Of a stretch of 7,114 nucleotides of DNA, positions 5,491-7,114 are shown in pieces. Source of the stretch: Patescibacteria group bacterium UBA6164 (lineage in GTDB: Bacteria > Patescibacteriota > Gracilibacteria > BD1-5 > UBA6164); the NCBI GenBank assembly GCA_002422305.1, contig DIUG01000052.1, positions 10,746 to 17,859 on the forward strand, read 5' to 3'. The translations under genes were made by a program, and so were the position numbers. Numbering within the stretch: position 1 is the first letter of the stretch; each line of letters starts with the position of its first letter. The notes below the pieces were generated by a model, which saw only the letters and a list, made by a program, of their open reading frames with translations, was not told the DNA's origin and did no database searches.

Positions 5491-7101
5491 ATGGAGAAAA
5501 TGGAAAATTTGTTTGAGGTTAGGAAAACAGTGAGGTTTGAGTTGAAGCCAAGTCAAAAAACTTTAGAATGATTAAACAGAGAGAAAATTTTTGAAAGTCC
5601 TCAAAATATCTTTTTTAAAAATAAGAAACAAGAAAAATGAGATAATTACTCTAAAAAAATATTTGAAAATGAATTAAAAGATTTTTTAGAAAAAACATGA
5701 AATTATTTTAATTTAGTAGAAAATATTTTTATTGTTTTTGAAAACAAAACATATTCTTTATGAGAAATATTTATAAAAAGAGATTTGCTTGAAATTTTAG
5801 ATAAAAATTGGTATAAAAATTTAAAGCCAAAACCAAGACAAATATCATCTTTTTTAGAATTATCAAATATTTCTAATTTTTGGAAAAATTTCCATAATTA
5901 TAAAGATTTATTAAGATATGAATTTAAAAAAGAATATAATGAATTACTAGAATTAGAAACAATAAATACAGTATATTCTAAAAATGAAATAAAAAGAAGA
6001 TTAAAAAAACTTTGTTTAGTTTTAATCAGAACTAGTAATCTTTTGAATAATTTTATTTATAACAATGAGAATTTTAGTAAAAAATTTAAAAATAATTTTA
6101 TAGAATTAGAAAGTTATAAATATTACATAAATGAAGTAAAAGATTATTATTGATATACAGAAAATGAATCAAGTTGAACTTTAGTAAGAAAATTTTGATT
6201 TAATGCAAAATCGTTAAGAAGAAGAATCCCAGAAGAAATTAAAGTAAAATTAGAAGAAAAAAACAAAAATTATGAAAACTCATCAAAAGAAAGAGATCAA
6301 TTACAAAAACAATATAATGATTTAGTAAACGGGAATGAGGAAGAAAATATAAAGTGAAAAAAGGAAATTTATAAAGATAAGTATAAAGTATTTGTAAATT
6401 TACTAAATCCTGAAATATATAATTCTAATTTTTTAGATGAAAAAAATGAAGATACCAAAAAAGAAATAAGAAAGCAAATTCATACAAAATTTCAAGACAA
6501 AGATAAATGAAGATATTACAAAGAACAATTTGATAATTTATATAAAATAGTAGACAAAGAAAATATTAAAAATATACTTGTTTGTTATTTAGAAAATATA
6601 TTAAAAATAAAAGATTTATCAGAAATTCAAAATCAAGAAGCATTAAGAATTTTATGAAATAAGTTATTGAATTTAATTATAAAAAATGATGATGAAGTTA
6701 AAGAATTAGATAAAAAAATAACCCCTTATAAAAGAGATTGTTGAAATTTAAAAGTAGAAATTAGAAATCTTGAAAAAGAAAAAGATAATTTAGAAGCATT
6801 AACTCATTATTGAAAATTATTAAAAAGAAAAATAGAATGAGAAGAATTTTATTATTTAGTTTTAACTCCTATTGATAATAAAAATAAGTTTCAATTTATA
6901 GATTTAGAACATCAAGAAAATTGAGAATTTGAAATATTATCTTATTCATCATTACAATTTTGAGCTTTGGAAAAGCTTTGTTTAGCTCAAGATTGAACTA
7001 TGTGATTATTTTGGAATAAAGAGGCACAAATAAATGAAAGTGATATAAAAGTTCCTAAATATATGAAAGATATTTGGTTAAAATATAAGAAAAATTGGTA
7101 A
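5491..7101 (+). CDS. cas12a: Cas12a/Cas12a2-like N-terminal half (WED/REC lobe), no RuvC before stop
   Basis: This 536-aa frame has about 17 TGA codons read as Gly. The start MEKMENLFEVRKTVRFELKP carries the 'KTxRFEL' signature that opens Cas12a-family proteins (WED-I, residues ~9-24). A helix-rich, Lys/Asn/Glu-rich region to about residue 430 would be the REC lobe, ending in a likely coiled coil (KITPYKRDCGNLKVEIRNLE and after). Residues 437-460 (LTHYGKLLKRK, FYYLVLTPID) and the following FEILSYSSLQFGALEKLC resemble WED-II, including KITHFGIIIEDK-like and VKSLTSKTLIKL-like strings I recall from Cas12a2. TAA at 7099 comes before PI, WED-III, RuvC and Nuc. Full effectors are roughly 1,200-1,300 aa, so this is under half. 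It may be frameshifted, split with the nuclease half downstream, or a real REC-only protein. The start could also be the ATG at 5500. The Cas12a-type array 4.9 kb to the left supports the family call. Confidence 0.62.
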
Positions 7102-7114
7102 TTACCTAAAATCT

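Noticed and set aside
5785..6153. A separate 122-codon gene starting at an internal ATG-like position
   Set aside because: It is only a TGA-to-TGA slice of the long Cas12a-like frame; reading TGA as Gly joins it smoothly on both sides.

Overview
The window comes from an organism that reads UGA as glycine (translation table 25), as in the candidate phyla Absconditabacteria (SR1) and Gracilibacteria. Every real gene is interrupted by TGA in the standard code. Each becomes one coherent open frame when TGA is read as Gly, and many TGAs fall at invariant glycines, such as two in the Walker A loop of the ATPase. The DNA is very AT-rich and gene starts lack clear Shine-Dalgarno sites. The sequence alone cannot separate SR1 from Gracilibacteria.

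Layout, left to right. (1) Bases 1-582 are the trailer-proximal end of a CRISPR array whose repeat ends in the Cas12a-type hairpin TCTAC-TTTT-GTAGA. It is transcribed rightwards; leader and adaptation genes must lie to the left, outside the window. (2) 583-834 is a non-coding gap with a promoter and a perfect palindrome just before the next operon. (3) 835-1441 is a type II toxin-antitoxin pair: RelB/DinJ-like antitoxin and RelE/ParE-like toxin, overlapping by 20 bases. (4) 1445-1810 is copy A of a ~366-bp block built from a deleted RhuM gene plus a short conserved promoter-like stretch. (5) 1811-2797 is an intact RhuM-family gene, ended by a 24-bp-arm perfect palindrome shared with the convergent operon. 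(6) 2868-4888 on the minus strand is a two-gene operon: an ABC-type AAA ATPase followed 2 nt later by a small TOPRIM-like protein. This resembles ATPase + TOPRIM anti-phage modules (OLD, PARIS and AbiL/Rlo-type pairs). (7) 4889-5123 is AT-rich intergenic DNA with the ATPase promoter. (8) 5124-5490 is copy B of the block, in the same orientation as copy A. (9) 5491-7101 is a 536-aa protein resembling the N-terminal half (WED-I, REC lobe, WED-II) of Cas12a/Cas12a2. It stops before any RuvC domain, 13 bases from the window edge.

The whole stretch reads as a defence island. The most unusual points are the Cas12a-like protein without a visible nuclease half, the direct repeats that bracket the RhuM/TOPRIM/ATPase cargo, and the placement of the same promoter-bearing repeat immediately before both RhuM and the Cas12a-like gene. 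Family assignments were made by reading translated motifs by eye, without database searches.
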